Below, in pieces: positions 33,480-42,138 of a DNA stretch of 43,326 nt (its first letter is position 1; each line of letters opens with the position of its first letter). The notes beneath the pieces are model-generated. The model had not been told where the DNA came from, ran no database searches, and saw nothing but the letters and a program-made list of their open reading frames with translations. The position numbers and the translations under genes were made by a program. Source of the DNA: Cytophagales bacterium (lineage in GTDB: Bacteria > Bacteroidota > Bacteroidia > Cytophagales > Microscillaceae); contig JAAFJG010000039.1 of the NCBI GenBank assembly GCA_013298075.1, positions 1-43,326 on the forward strand, written 5' to 3'.

Positions 33480-35339
33480 TTATGATTTATCCGCATACAA
33501 AGTCTGCATTTCTACATATTTTTTATACATTCCTTGTTCGTTTTCCATCAAAGATTGGTGTGTTCCTCGTTCTATAATTTTGCCTTTATCCAAAACCAAT
33601 ATCAAATCTGCTCTTTGAATCGTACTCAATCGATGGGCAATCACCAAAGAAGTTTTATTTTTCATCAATTTTTCTAACGCATCTTGCACCAATCTTTCAG
33701 AATTAGAATCTAAGGCAGAAGTGGCTTCATCTAAAATCAAAATGGGCGCATTTTTGAAAACTGCTCTCGCAATCGCCAATCGTTGTTTTTGTCCACCTGC
33801 CAACAAATCGCCTCTATCTCCTACATTATACTGATATTTTTCTTCTTTTTCGATGATATATTCGTGTGCGTTGGCGATTTTTGCAGCAGTTTCTACTTCT
33901 TGTTGTTGTGCGTTATTTTTTCCAAAAGCAATGTTATTAAAAATCGTATCATTGAATAAAATTGAATTTTGGGTTACGATAGCAATTTGTTTTTCTAATG
34001 ATTCTAATTCAATGTCTTTGATATTTTTTCCATCAACCAAAATACTTCCTTCTGTTACATCATAAAAACGAAGTGTTAAATCAGCCAACGTAGATTTTCC
34101 ACTTCCTGACGCACCCACTAACGCAACGGTTTGTCCTTTTTTGATTTCAAAATTGATATTTTCTACTACTTTTATATCATTTGTATAAGAAAAAGCAACG
34201 TTTTTAAATTCAATTTTATCCTCAAAATTTTCTAAAATAAATGGATTTTCTACGTTTTCAATTTCATTTTTAGCATCTAAAATTTTAAATAATCTTTCTG
34301 CAGATGCCGAACCTTTTTGAAAATGGGTATAATGGGTGGTCATTTCTTTGATGGGGTGCAATAATTGCGAAAAAATAGCAATATAAGCAATAAAAGAAGC
34401 AGCCGACAAAGAAGATTTATCAGCAAAAATTAAACTACTTCCATACATCAAAATAATCATCACTAACATTACGCCTGTCAATTCTGAAAATGGCGAGGCT
34501 GCCTCTTGTGTTTTGACCATTTTCATATTGCTATCCACAAATTCTTTGACCAAAAATTTATATTTTTGTTTAAAATAATCAGTCGCATTATAAGATTTTA
34601 TGACTTTTAAAGAGGTTAAAGATTCGTCCAAAATAATGCTCATATCTGCAAATATTTTAATAATTTTAGTGGACATTTTTCGCAATCTACGCCCCACAAA
34701 CGCAATCAATCCGCCCATCACAGGCACAATCAACAACGTAAATAAAGTTAATTCCCAAGAAATAAACAATAAAGTTACCAAATAAATCAAAATTGTAATC
34801 GGATGTCTGAATAAAAAATCCCAAATACGTTTCATCATCGCTTCGGTTTCTGACGAATCTCCCATAAAAGAAGCCATCAAATCTCCTTTGCGCTGTCCCG
34901 CCACATATCCAATATGAAAATCTAAAATTCTATCGAATAAAGCCGTTCTTAAATTTCGAGTTACGTTATTTTTGACAGATTCACTCGAAAGCATAGACAA
35001 ATATTTGAATAAATTAGACAAAAAAACGGAAGTAAGAATAATCGCACCCACAAATTGTAAGGCAGCCATTTTTCCGTGATTGAGCGTTATGAGAGCAAAA
35101 TAATAGTTAAATATATTCAAAAAATATTTGACATCTCCATTAAATTGGGGTATTTCTTGAGTCATTTTCAATAATTCTGCTTGGCTCAAATTATTAAACA
35201 AAATACTCAACAAAGGCATCAATAAACCTAAATTTAAGATACCAAAAACAGTCGATAAAAAAGCACAAATAAAAAAACTAAGGCTATAAAAAGTATATGG
35301 GTGCGCATAAGATAGCACACGAAAGAGTGTTTTAAACAT
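33480..35339 (-). CDS. ABC transporter, fused permease-ATPase (MsbA-like)
   Basis: A 619-residue half-transporter exporter that works as a homodimer in the inner membrane. Six membrane helices lie in residues ~15-330. The ATPase has Walker A GASGSGKST (409-417), Q-loop Gln457, signature LAGGQ (513-517; Ala in place of the usual Ser), Walker B ILILDE (533-538) and H-loop His569. Such proteins flip lipid A-core (MsbA) or export drugs, lipids or polymers; MsbA is the closest general type. Its position before glycan genes fits envelope lipid export, but substrate is not readable. Confidence 0.88.
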   Translation of the reverse strand: MFKTLFRVLSYAHPYTFYSLSFFICAFLSTVFGILNLGLLMPLLSILFNNLSQAELLKMTQEIPQFNGDVKYFLNIFNYYFALITLNHGKMAALQFVGAIILTSVFLSNLFKYLSMLSSESVKNNVTRNLRTALFDRILDFHIGYVAGQRKGDLMASFMGDSSETEAMMKRIWDFLFRHPITILIYLVTLLFISWELTLFTLLIVPVMGGLIAFVGRRLRKMSTKIIKIFADMSIILDESLTSLKVIKSYNATDYFKQKYKFLVKEFVDSNMKMVKTQEAASPFSELTGVMLVMIILMYGSSLIFADKSSLSAASFIAYIAIFSQLLHPIKEMTTHYTHFQKGSASAERLFKILDAKNEIENVENPFILENFEDKIEFKNVAFSYTNDIKVVENINFEIKKGQTVALVGASGSGKSTLADLTLRFYDVTEGSILVDGKNIKDIELESLEKQIAIVTQNSILFNDTIFNNIAFGKNNAQQQEVETAAKIANAHEYIIEKEEKYQYNVGDRGDLLAGGQKQRLAIARAVFKNAPILILDEATSALDSNSERLVQDALEKLMKNKTSLVIAHRLSTIQRADLILVLDKGKIIERGTHQSLMENEQGMYKKYVEMQTLYADKS

Positions 35340-35372
35340 TTTTTAAGAAATAAATCTACAAATAATTGGGTG

Positions 35373-35380
35373 CAAATTTA
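35373..35380 (-). promoter_or_regulatory. -7 box (TAAATTTG) for the ABC transporter gene
   Basis: Minus-strand TAAATTTG, 33 bp before the ATG at 35339. Confidence 0.5.
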
Positions 35381-35530
35381 GAGTATTTTTTTGGATTTTA
35401 TAGTATTTTTTTGGAATATCTACTTTTTTAGTTTAAAATTGCAATGTTATAATAAGAATTTAGAGAGTATCCAAAAAGTAAATTACCAACTTAATATTAA
35501 GAAATTGGTTTTTTATTTTGAAATCTTCAT

Positions 35531-35566
35531 ATATAAAGCGTAGGCGTTAACGCCTACGCTTTATAT
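35531..35566. repeat. Perfect 36-bp palindrome
   Basis: Every base pairs around the centre GTTAAC (35546-35551), with half-site AAAGCGTAGGCGTT. The middle is GC-richer than its surroundings. It lies in the divergent gap (35340-35636) between the ABC transporter and GT4 genes, 70 bp before the GT4 start. It could be a REP-like element, a cruciform or a binding site. Otherwise the gap holds only the -7 box at 35373. Confidence 0.85.
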
Positions 35567-35636
35567 GAAATTTTTCGGGCAAATATTTTCTATTTATTCC
35601 GTTATACATATAAAAAAAATCAAAAAAAAGAGCAAG

Positions 35637-36722
35637 ATGGAAAAGAAAAAAATTATGTTAGATATGACTATGTTAAAACGTCCACATACGGGACTTGGAC
35701 AATTTTCATTGTATTTAGGTAATTATTTATTAGAGATGAACGAAAGTAATAGTTATGAATATCATTTTTTATTGCATACACGCACCAAACCGACCATATT
35801 TAACAAACTGAGTTATACGCCTTGTTATTTTAATATTGTTCGAAAAAATATTCCTGTTCAATTAGCTACACATACTTTTAAAAAATATGATATTTGGCAT
35901 ACTTTATCACAACAATCTGCTTATTTTCCGTTGAATATGAATTGTGAAAGTATTTATACGATTCACGATTTGAATTTTTTGAAAGAAGAAAATCAACAAT
36001 TTATCGATAAAAAAATGAAAATGATGCGAAAACAAATAGAAAAAGCATCAATTATTACTGCTATTTCGCATTATGCTGCGAATGATGTAGCCCAAAATTT
36101 TGATTTAAAAGGAAAAAAAATAGAAGTAATTCATAATGGCATCGAACTCAAAACGTATATCAATCCCAAAAAACCAAATTTTATTGCGGAAAATCAAAAA
36201 TTTATATTTACGATAGGTTCGTTGATGGAAAAGAAAAATTTTCACGTGTTAGTGCCAATGATGAAATATATGCCTGATTATAAACTTATCATTGCAGGCA
36301 GGCGAGAAAAAGATTATATTTATACGATTCAAAACGAAATAAAAAAACATCAACTCGAAAATAATGTAATTTTAGCGGGAGAAATCAATGATGAAGATAG
36401 ATTTTGGTTGTATCAAAATTGTGAGGCGTTTGTTTTTCCGTCTTTATTAGAAGGTTTTGGAATGCCGATTGTGGAAGCGTTATCGGTTGGAAAACCTGTT
36501 TTTTCGTCTGATGCGACAAGTTTGCCCGAAGTTGGCGGAGAATTGGTGGATTATTGGCATAATTTTGAGCCTGAAAATATGTATGAAGTATTTAAAAATG
36601 GCATCGAAAAAAGAAAAAAAGACGCATTATTTGCTGAAAAAGCCATTCGTAGAGCAAATGAATTTACTTGGAAAATTGCTGCAGATAAATATTTTGATTT
36701 GTATCAAAGGTTTTTAAAATAA
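35637..36722 (+). CDS. Glycosyltransferase family 4 (GT-B fold)
   Basis: A 361-residue retaining glycosyltransferase of the GT1/GT4 type. The N-terminal domain begins MLDMTMLKRPHTGLGQFS (Gly-rich acceptor loop). The C-terminal domain has FTIGSLMEKKNF, the phosphate-binding region and the E-x7-E motif EGFGMPIVE (Glu272-Glu280), followed by PVFSSDATSLPEVGG. I choose 35637 because the upstream ATG at 35565 lies inside the 36-bp palindrome and adds 24 basic residues absent from the family. It adds a sugar to a surface glycan or lipid; donor and acceptor are unknown. Confidence 0.88.
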   Translation: MEKKKIMLDMTMLKRPHTGLGQFSLYLGNYLLEMNESNSYEYHFLLHTRTKPTIFNKLSYTPCYFNIVRKNIPVQLATHTFKKYDIWHTLSQQSAYFPLNMNCESIYTIHDLNFLKEENQQFIDKKMKMMRKQIEKASIITAISHYAANDVAQNFDLKGKKIEVIHNGIELKTYINPKKPNFIAENQKFIFTIGSLMEKKNFHVLVPMMKYMPDYKLIIAGRREKDYIYTIQNEIKKHQLENNVILAGEINDEDRFWLYQNCEAFVFPSLLEGFGMPIVEALSVGKPVFSSDATSLPEVGGELVDYWHNFEPENMYEVFKNGIEKRKKDALFAEKAIRRANEFTWKIAADKYFDLYQRFLK

Positions 36723-36761
36723 GATATTTTTAGGGAATTATTACAAAGATAATGGTTCTTG

Positions 36762-36821
36762 GGAAATTTGTGCGGACAATAAAAATGTATTTTTTGAATT
36801 GCCTCCAGATTTATCTGGAGG
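36762..36821. repeat. Hairpin repeat copy 2
   Basis: The reverse complement of this segment closely matches 30113-30172, including the palindrome CCTCCAGATTTATCTGGAGG (36802-36821) and the flanking Ttttttgaattg and cacaaattt-type sequence. The palindromic end is shared with the inverted-repeat element starting at 36796. Confidence 0.8.
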
Positions 36822-37094
36822 ACAATATAAAATTCAATTCTTGGCTTTAGCCGAAATTTTTATGTTTATTAAATGGATATTTTTCTATATTTTTTAAATA
36901 AAACGCTTTTTATATACAGACCAAAATCATCTCCACAATAATTTCCTAATAACCAAGATAATTTTGTGATACTATGAATAGAAATGGCATTTATGCCATT
37001 TATTCCAAAATATAAATTCAAAAAGTATAGAAATTTTGGCTAAAGCCAACTATTAAATTGTATGTTATCCCCCAGATAAATCTGGGGGCAATTC
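36796..37094. mobile_element. MITE-like element with ~65-bp terminal inverted repeats
   Basis: 36796-36860 pairs with the reverse complement of 37030-37094 at about 85% identity. Each end holds two hairpins: the CCNCCAGAT/ATCTGGNGG palindrome and TTGGCTTTAGCC. The interior holds a third, AAATGGCAT/ATGCCATTT (36982-37001). The outer stem reads CCTCC/GGAGG on the left and CCCCC/GGGGG on the right, so both arms changed together. There is no coding capacity. It fills most of the gene-free stretch 36723-37275. The alternative is a structured RNA or a REP (BIME) cluster. Confidence 0.65.
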
Positions 37095-37137
37095 AGATAA
37101 ATCTGGGGGCAATTCAGATAAATCTGGGGGCAATTCA
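37075..37137 (+). repeat. Three tandem 21-bp repeats (GATAAATCTGGGGGCAATTCA)
   Basis: Identical units at 37075-37095, 37096-37116 and 37117-37137, the first being the right half of the terminal hairpin of the MITE-like element. They have no spacers and are not a CRISPR. Shorter ATAATTCAAA-type sequence follows to about 37180. Confidence 0.9.
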
Positions 37138-37239
37138 AAATAAAGTATAATTCAAAGTAAAATATAATTCAAAAAATATATTTTCATTTGATTTTTTAAT
37201 AATTTTTTAGTTATTCTATCAAAATAAAAAAAATATTTC

Positions 37240-37247
37240 TAAATTTG
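37240..37247 (+). promoter_or_regulatory. -7 box (TAAATTTG) for the GT2 gene
   Basis: Match to TAnnTTTG, 28 bp before the ATG at 37276. Confidence 0.5.
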
Positions 37248-37275
37248 CACAAAAATTACCAAAAAATATTTTTTT

Positions 37276-38181
37276 ATGAAACTTTCAGGTTTTTCTTATG
37301 TGCGCAATGGATTACAATTTGATTATCCTTTTTTACAATCAATTCAATCTATTTTACCTATTTGTGATGAATTTGTGATAGCGGTTGGTGACTCAACTGA
37401 CGGCACACGCGAAGCAATAGAAAATCTTAAGTCTGATAAAATAAAAATTATTGATACTGTTTGGGATATGACTTTGAGAGAAGGTGGAAAAATATTTGCC
37501 CAACAAGCAAATATTGCCTTAGATAATATCACAGGCGATTGGGCGTTGCATATTCAAGCAGACGAATTGATACACGAAAGAGATATACAAAAAGTTCGAA
37601 AAACGATAGAAGAAAATCGAAATAATCCAACAATAGATGGATTTATTATGCCTTATTATCATTTTTATGGCAGTTATGATTATATCAGAAACACAAGAAA
37701 AGTGCATCGTTACGAAGTAAGAGTATTTAGAAATCAAAAATATGTGCGTTCTTATCGAGATTCACAAGGTTTTAGAATTTATAAAGATGCCGCAGATTAT
37801 AATTTTGGCGAAGGAGCAAAAGGTACAAAATTGCGTGTAAAAGCATTAGAAACTTATATGTATCATTATAATTATGTCAGAGCGCCTAAAAATATGGTAG
37901 AAAAATCAGAATTTTTTGCCAGTTTTTGGGACAAAAAAGAAGGAACAGAAAGAAGAGAATTGAGCGAAGGACATACTTTTCCTTATGAAAGAGTAGATAA
38001 ATTGGAAAAATTTAAAGATTCTCATCCTTTATTGATGCACGAAACTATCCAAAAACAAGATTGGAAATACGAATATGACCCTTCAAAATCTAATATGTCT
38101 TTCAAAGATAAAATACTCAATGGTATTATAGATTTGACAGGAATAAGACTTTTTGAATATAAAAATTATAAAAAGGTGTAA
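37276..38181 (+). CDS. Glycosyltransferase family 2-like protein
   Basis: A 301-residue GT-A-fold protein. The N-terminus (LSGFSYVRNGLQFDYPFLQS) resembles glycosyltransferases of the WcaA/GT2 group that start with 'aFtfvrNe'. AVGDSTDGTREAIE (36-49) is the nucleotide-binding strand-loop. WALHIQADELIHE holds the DxD-like QADE (94-97). The C-terminal half is specific and includes HRYEVRVFRNQKYVRSYRDSQGFRIYK, as seen in enzymes that modify glycoproteins or exopolysaccharide. Alone on the + strand with its own -7 box. Confidence 0.82.
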   Translation: MKLSGFSYVRNGLQFDYPFLQSIQSILPICDEFVIAVGDSTDGTREAIENLKSDKIKIIDTVWDMTLREGGKIFAQQANIALDNITGDWALHIQADELIHERDIQKVRKTIEENRNNPTIDGFIMPYYHFYGSYDYIRNTRKVHRYEVRVFRNQKYVRSYRDSQGFRIYKDAADYNFGEGAKGTKLRVKALETYMYHYNYVRAPKNMVEKSEFFASFWDKKEGTERRELSEGHTFPYERVDKLEKFKDSHPLLMHETIQKQDWKYEYDPSKSNMSFKDKILNGIIDLTGIRLFEYKNYKKV

Positions 38182-38208
38182 GAAAATAAGAAAAAATAGT
38201 TTTTTTTG

Positions 38209-38256
38209 ATGCGTTTATAAGAATTTTTTTGAAGAAAATATTTCTTATAAACGTAT
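38209..38256. terminator. Bidirectional hairpin terminator
   Basis: The arms ATGCGTTTATAAGAA (38209-38223) and TTCTTATAAACGTAT (38242-38256) match at 14 of 15 positions with an 18-base T-rich loop, and T-runs flank both sides. It separates the convergent GT2 and DUF5672 genes. Confidence 0.7.
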
Positions 38257-38270
38257 TTTTTTATCAAAAA

Positions 38271-39053
38271 TTACTCTACAATAATGCCGTGTTCTTTCCA
38301 AAATTCTGGCTCCCAATCATCAAAATCGTGACAGCCAAAAGGTAATTGAGAATGATTGAGTTTATACGTATAACTTGGATACATTTCGAAAGCAAATTGT
38401 ATTCCTTGTTTGAATGTAGGAATTTTAATTTGTTTTGATTGATATAAATTGACCAAAACGCCAAAAAAAATATCTTCAGGAATATTAGATTGAATGATTT
38501 TTTGTATCCAATCAGGATATAATTTTACAATTTCTATCATTTTTTTGATATTTCGCAAACTAAAACCTCCGTTTCCTACTTTTTTATTCGACACATATCC
38601 TAATCTTAAATCAGATGCATAATTTTGTTTTTTGGCTAATTTATACATATATTTCATTGCTCTCAAATCATATTTTAGACTTTCCCACCAATTTTTGTGG
38701 CAATGAATCCAAGATGCCCCTATATAATCTAAGTTTTTTTCGCACCATTTTAATAGTTCATCTTTAAAAACATAGGCATCTAATTGATACAACAACATAT
38801 ATTCATACGCTAAAAATTTTTCATAAAAATCAGGAGATAACATCAAAGTATTATAACCTTTAATATTACTAAAATAATCAGCAGAAAAATAAACAACTTC
38901 ATTATTTTGGATATAATCAGCCTCAAAATTGTCAGGTGCAACAAAAATAATTGGATAATTTCCTAAAATTTCTCTGCATCTTTTTAATGAAATTTGCTCT
39001 GATTTACTTAATATTTTTTTGTAAATAGGAATAATAATGACTGCTTTTTTCAT
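38271..39053 (-). CDS. DUF5672 family protein (glycosyltransferase-like)
   Basis: The product has 260 residues. Family marks: N-terminal AVIIIPIYKK, the central LLYQLDAYVFKDELLKWC (88-104), DYIGASWIHCH (109-119) and GNGGFSLRN (160-168), ending near DWEPEFWKEHGI. DUF5672 proteins occur in glycan clusters; LDAYVF plays the part of a DxD-like sugar-nucleotide site in GT-A proteins. The activity is unproven. It is the last gene of the six-gene minus-strand glycan operon, 20 bp after the epimerase. Confidence 0.8.
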   Translation of the reverse strand: MKKAVIIIPIYKKILSKSEQISLKRCREILGNYPIIFVAPDNFEADYIQNNEVVYFSADYFSNIKGYNTLMLSPDFYEKFLAYEYMLLYQLDAYVFKDELLKWCEKNLDYIGASWIHCHKNWWESLKYDLRAMKYMYKLAKKQNYASDLRLGYVSNKKVGNGGFSLRNIKKMIEIVKLYPDWIQKIIQSNIPEDIFFGVLVNLYQSKQIKIPTFKQGIQFAFEMYPSYTYKLNHSQLPFGCHDFDDWEPEFWKEHGIIVE

Positions 39054-39073
39054 GATTTTTTATGAATATATTT

Positions 39074-39946
39074 CTAATTTGCCAATAATATTTTTACCAA
39101 TGCTTTCAAGTCAGTTTTTGCATGCCAACCTAAATTTTGAATAGTAGTTGGGTCAGAAATCAATTTTGGATATTCAGACTTAAAATTATTCAAAAAAATT
39201 ACATTTTCTTCTAATGATAAATTGGTTTGTTGAAAACATTCCACCAAAAAATCCATAATGCTATACGTAATTCCTGTGCCAATAGTTGCCTCAAAAAAGT
39301 CATTTTGATTGATTAAAGTAAAAATTCCTTCTACAATATCTTCCGCAAAAGCCCATTCTTTTTGTACACTTGCATCTCCAATCGTTATTTTTTCTTCTTT
39401 ACCCGCCAATATATTTTTGATTATATTGGTAATCATTTTACTCACGTGTGTAGCGTGTCTATGCGGACTTTCGTGATGAAAAAGATAAGCAACATACGTT
39501 TGAATACCTATTTTTCTAAAATATCGAGCCGCATAAACCGATTGTATTCGAGCAATCGCATACGCATTTGATGCTTCAAAAGCAGTTTTTTCTGAAATAG
39601 GAAGACCTTTATTTTCAAACTGAACGCCACTTCCTGTAATCATTACTTTGGTTTGTGGTGAATATTTTTTGACACTTTCCAAAATATTTAAAGTTCCTGT
39701 CGAGATAGTTTCGTGATTTTCAAAAATGGCTTCGTGTTTTGTGGTTGAGTTCGCAGCTAAATGAAAAATAAAATCAGGTTTCATTTTAACCAAATTTTCT
39801 ACCAAATGTATATCCGATACACTTCCTTTGTAATCAAAATTATCAGAACGAGCAACTGTTATCGGAATAATATGTTGTTTTTTACAAAAATCAGTCATAT
39901 AAATTCCATCTTGACCGCTTGCGCCAAATATAATTGCTTTTTTCAT
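39074..39946 (-). CDS. NAD(P)-dependent sugar epimerase/dehydratase (GMD-like)
   Basis: A 290-residue extended SDR. Coenzyme motif GASGQDG (8-14) and PDFIFHLAANS (57-67), as in GDP-mannose 4,6-dehydratase/RMD-type enzymes. The WAFAEDIVEGI and LGWHAKTDLKALV segments are also GMD-like. The catalytic Tyr is present (Tyr129) but the usual Lys four residues later is Arg133 (YAIAR). The codon CGA is clear, so this is not a reading slip. It probably makes or reduces a nucleotide-6-deoxysugar, with reduced or altered chemistry. The GT2 stop lies 3 bp upstream, so the genes are coupled. Confidence 0.82.
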   Translation of the reverse strand: MKKAIIFGASGQDGIYMTDFCKKQHIIPITVARSDNFDYKGSVSDIHLVENLVKMKPDFIFHLAANSTTKHEAIFENHETISTGTLNILESVKKYSPQTKVMITGSGVQFENKGLPISEKTAFEASNAYAIARIQSVYAARYFRKIGIQTYVAYLFHHESPHRHATHVSKMITNIIKNILAGKEEKITIGDASVQKEWAFAEDIVEGIFTLINQNDFFEATIGTGITYSIMDFLVECFQQTNLSLEENVIFLNNFKSEYPKLISDPTTIQNLGWHAKTDLKALVKILLAN

Positions 39947-39949
39947 ACT

Positions 39950-40972
39950 TTATTTGTTGATATATGTAGCCACTTCTTCTGCTAATTTTGGGTTAGGAAT
40001 TTGGTTATATTTTCGTCTTAAAGCCATTCTAAAAATAACTTTAAATTTTTTAAATGGATTTTGTTTGCGTGTAAATAAAATAATTTTTCTATTTTTATAC
40101 AACAACCAAAATAATTGAGGCACAAAATTTTTCGTTTTTTTCTGTTCAAATCCTTTGATTAAATTTTCTATTAGTAATTTATCTTCTTTATTTTTATACG
40201 CATCAAAAGAATTATAATTTTTTAATTTTATCATAATTTCTTTATATTCTTGATTTGTTTTAATAATTTGAAGTTGTTTTCTAATATTTCGGGCTGTAAT
40301 AGTTTGTTGTTTGATACCTGAAATATCTGTAATATTTTTTTCGTGTTGTCTATATTGCACAAAAGTTTCAGGTAAATATTTAATTTTCCCAACAGCTAAC
40401 GCTATAAACCCCATCCACCAATCATAAAACATATCAGTTGGAAAAGGAAAAATATAAGATAATAATTCTTTTTTACACAAAATAGTATGCCCCGAAACAC
40501 AATTATCAAATATCAAACTTCGACAATTATCGCCTTCGTACATATTGATAATGGACGAAATATTTTTATTCAAATATTCCCCTTTTTGATTGATTAAAGC
40601 CGAATCGTGATAAATAATGAGATTATCTTCTATATTTTTTTGTTGAATTTCTAATTTTTGAGGCAACCAAATATCGTCTTGGTCTGCTATGGCAATCAAA
40701 TCTCCTGTTGCTTTTTTCAGTGCCTTTTCAAAATTTTTGGTATATCCTATGTTTTTTTCATTTTTATAAATAGAAATATTTTCATATTTTTGTTGATATT
40801 GTTCTAAAATTTGCCACGTATTATCAGCAGAAACATCATCAACAATAATAATTTCTAAATTTTGATAAGTTTGTTTTAAAATAGAATTAAGTTGTTCCTC
40901 AATATATTTTTCTCCGTTATACGTACACATTACTACAGAAATAAGCGGCAATAAATTATTTTCTTTATTCAT
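39950..40972 (-). CDS. Glycosyltransferase family 2
   Basis: A 340-residue inverting GT-A enzyme. SVVMCTYNGEKYIEEQLNSILKQ (12-34) is the classic start, EIIIVDDVSADNT (40-52) binds UDP/dTDP-sugar and IADQDDIW contains the DxD motif (Asp97-Gln-Asp99). The C-terminal region (YDWWMGFIALAVGKIKYLPETFVQYRQHEKNITD) resembles rhamnosyltransferases of the O-antigen type. It lies 14 bp after the GT9-like gene and 3 bp before the epimerase, which could supply its donor sugar. Confidence 0.9.
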   Translation of the reverse strand: MNKENNLLPLISVVMCTYNGEKYIEEQLNSILKQTYQNLEIIIVDDVSADNTWQILEQYQQKYENISIYKNEKNIGYTKNFEKALKKATGDLIAIADQDDIWLPQKLEIQQKNIEDNLIIYHDSALINQKGEYLNKNISSIINMYEGDNCRSLIFDNCVSGHTILCKKELLSYIFPFPTDMFYDWWMGFIALAVGKIKYLPETFVQYRQHEKNITDISGIKQQTITARNIRKQLQIIKTNQEYKEIMIKLKNYNSFDAYKNKEDKLLIENLIKGFEQKKTKNFVPQLFWLLYKNRKIILFTRKQNPFKKFKVIFRMALRRKYNQIPNPKLAEEVATYINK

Positions 40973-40986
40973 CTTTGGGTAAGATT

Positions 40987-42138
40987 TTATTTTTTGAATA
41001 TTTTTGACAATATTTTATACGGATAAGTTATAAAAAATACTATTTTATATATTTTTTTTTTTCTAGCCTTTAACATTATCAAATACAACTCTAAAAAACT
41101 AAGATGTTTATTTTGTTTGTGATATTGTACTATGTATTGATGTAATTTAGTATATGTTTTATTGGCTTTTTTTCGCATAGAAGCCAATAAAGTTTCTCTA
41201 TAATTTTGATAACTTGGTTTCAAATCTTGATGAAATTCATTTTTTGCATTTTCAAAATTTTTATCAAATATTTTTTTTAAACAATTTTTTACTTTATTGG
41301 TATCACAATCTACTAACTCTATAATATGTTGTGTGGGTAAATTCCACAAGGTATGTTCATGACAAAGTCCTGCATATAACGAGGATTTTTGAGTAAGTAA
41401 TTGAAGTGTATTGATTTTTTTATTTGTCCATTCTGACGTAGAAAGCCAAGTAATTCCACTCGAACAGCCTATCAATAAAGTACAATATTTTAATAATTCT
41501 GCATTTTCTCTAAAACTTAATTTACTCGCATCTTTGATATGTGAATTGACGTTAGAAATATCATTTTGAGAAGAAAAAATAAAACATACATTCTTATAAT
41601 TTTCCAAAATATACTCACTTACTTCGAGTGCAAAATCAAAATCGACAAAAGATTGTCCACTTCCTGGTGCATACTCAAACAAAATAATATGTTGATAAGA
41701 AGAAATATTATTTTGGTTAATAAAATTTGAAACATTTTCTACTTCTTTTTGACTCAAACAAATAACGGGGCTGACAGAAACATCAATTTTTTTTGGATAT
41801 ACATTTAATAATGATGAGCGAATTGTACCATCAAATCGATGCCAATTTTGGTTTGGAATTTGAGTTAAATAAATTTCATCAAATTCTCCTTCTTCTTTTT
41901 TACGTTTCGCCTCTGCTTCAAAAATATCCCAATTTTTATCATAATAATCCTTGTCTTCAATTTTTAATTCCCAAATAGCATCTATATCAGGATTGAGCTC
42001 GATAGCAGGTTTGTAGCGTGAAGAAATAGCCCAAGTAATATGACTATCAGGAAAATCTTTTTTAATTTGTTTAGCTAAAGCTGTAACGTACAAACAATCA
42101 CCAAAACAAGCCAACTGTCCTATTAAAAACTTTTTCAT
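40987..42138 (-). CDS. GT9-like glycosyltransferase (heptosyltransferase family)
   Basis: A 383-residue GT-B protein. MKKFLIGQLACFGDCLYVTALAKQIKKDFPDSHITW matches the N-terminus of LPS heptosyltransferases (iGDvl..tP....lk..fP.a.I.w; Gly13-Asp14). IILFEYAPGSGQ is the start of the second domain, and LLIGCSSGITWLSTSEW is the counterpart of the donor-site 'GpdtG..HlA'. The last 60 residues are basic and hydrophobic, as in a membrane-associated tail. Divergent from true WaaC/WaaF. The start codon overlaps the stop of the upstream gene as ATGA. Confidence 0.78.
   Translation of the reverse strand: MKKFLIGQLACFGDCLYVTALAKQIKKDFPDSHITWAISSRYKPAIELNPDIDAIWELKIEDKDYYDKNWDIFEAEAKRKKEEGEFDEIYLTQIPNQNWHRFDGTIRSSLLNVYPKKIDVSVSPVICLSQKEVENVSNFINQNNISSYQHIILFEYAPGSGQSFVDFDFALEVSEYILENYKNVCFIFSSQNDISNVNSHIKDASKLSFRENAELLKYCTLLIGCSSGITWLSTSEWTNKKINTLQLLTQKSSLYAGLCHEHTLWNLPTQHIIELVDCDTNKVKNCLKKIFDKNFENAKNEFHQDLKPSYQNYRETLLASMRKKANKTYTKLHQYIVQYHKQNKHLSFLELYLIMLKARKKKIYKIVFFITYPYKILSKIFKK

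Noticed and set aside
35565-35567. ATG at 35565 as start of the GT4 gene
   Set aside because: It sits in the 36-bp palindrome and adds residues not typical of the family. 35637 is preferred.
36737-36895. Plus-strand open reading (…FFELPPDLSGG…) through the hairpin repeat after the GT4 gene
   Set aside because: It lies in the palindromic repeat and has no start codon near its beginning. Its apparent coding comes from the repeat sequence.
37075-37137. Three 21-bp repeats as a minimal CRISPR
   Set aside because: The repeats are directly contiguous, without spacers.
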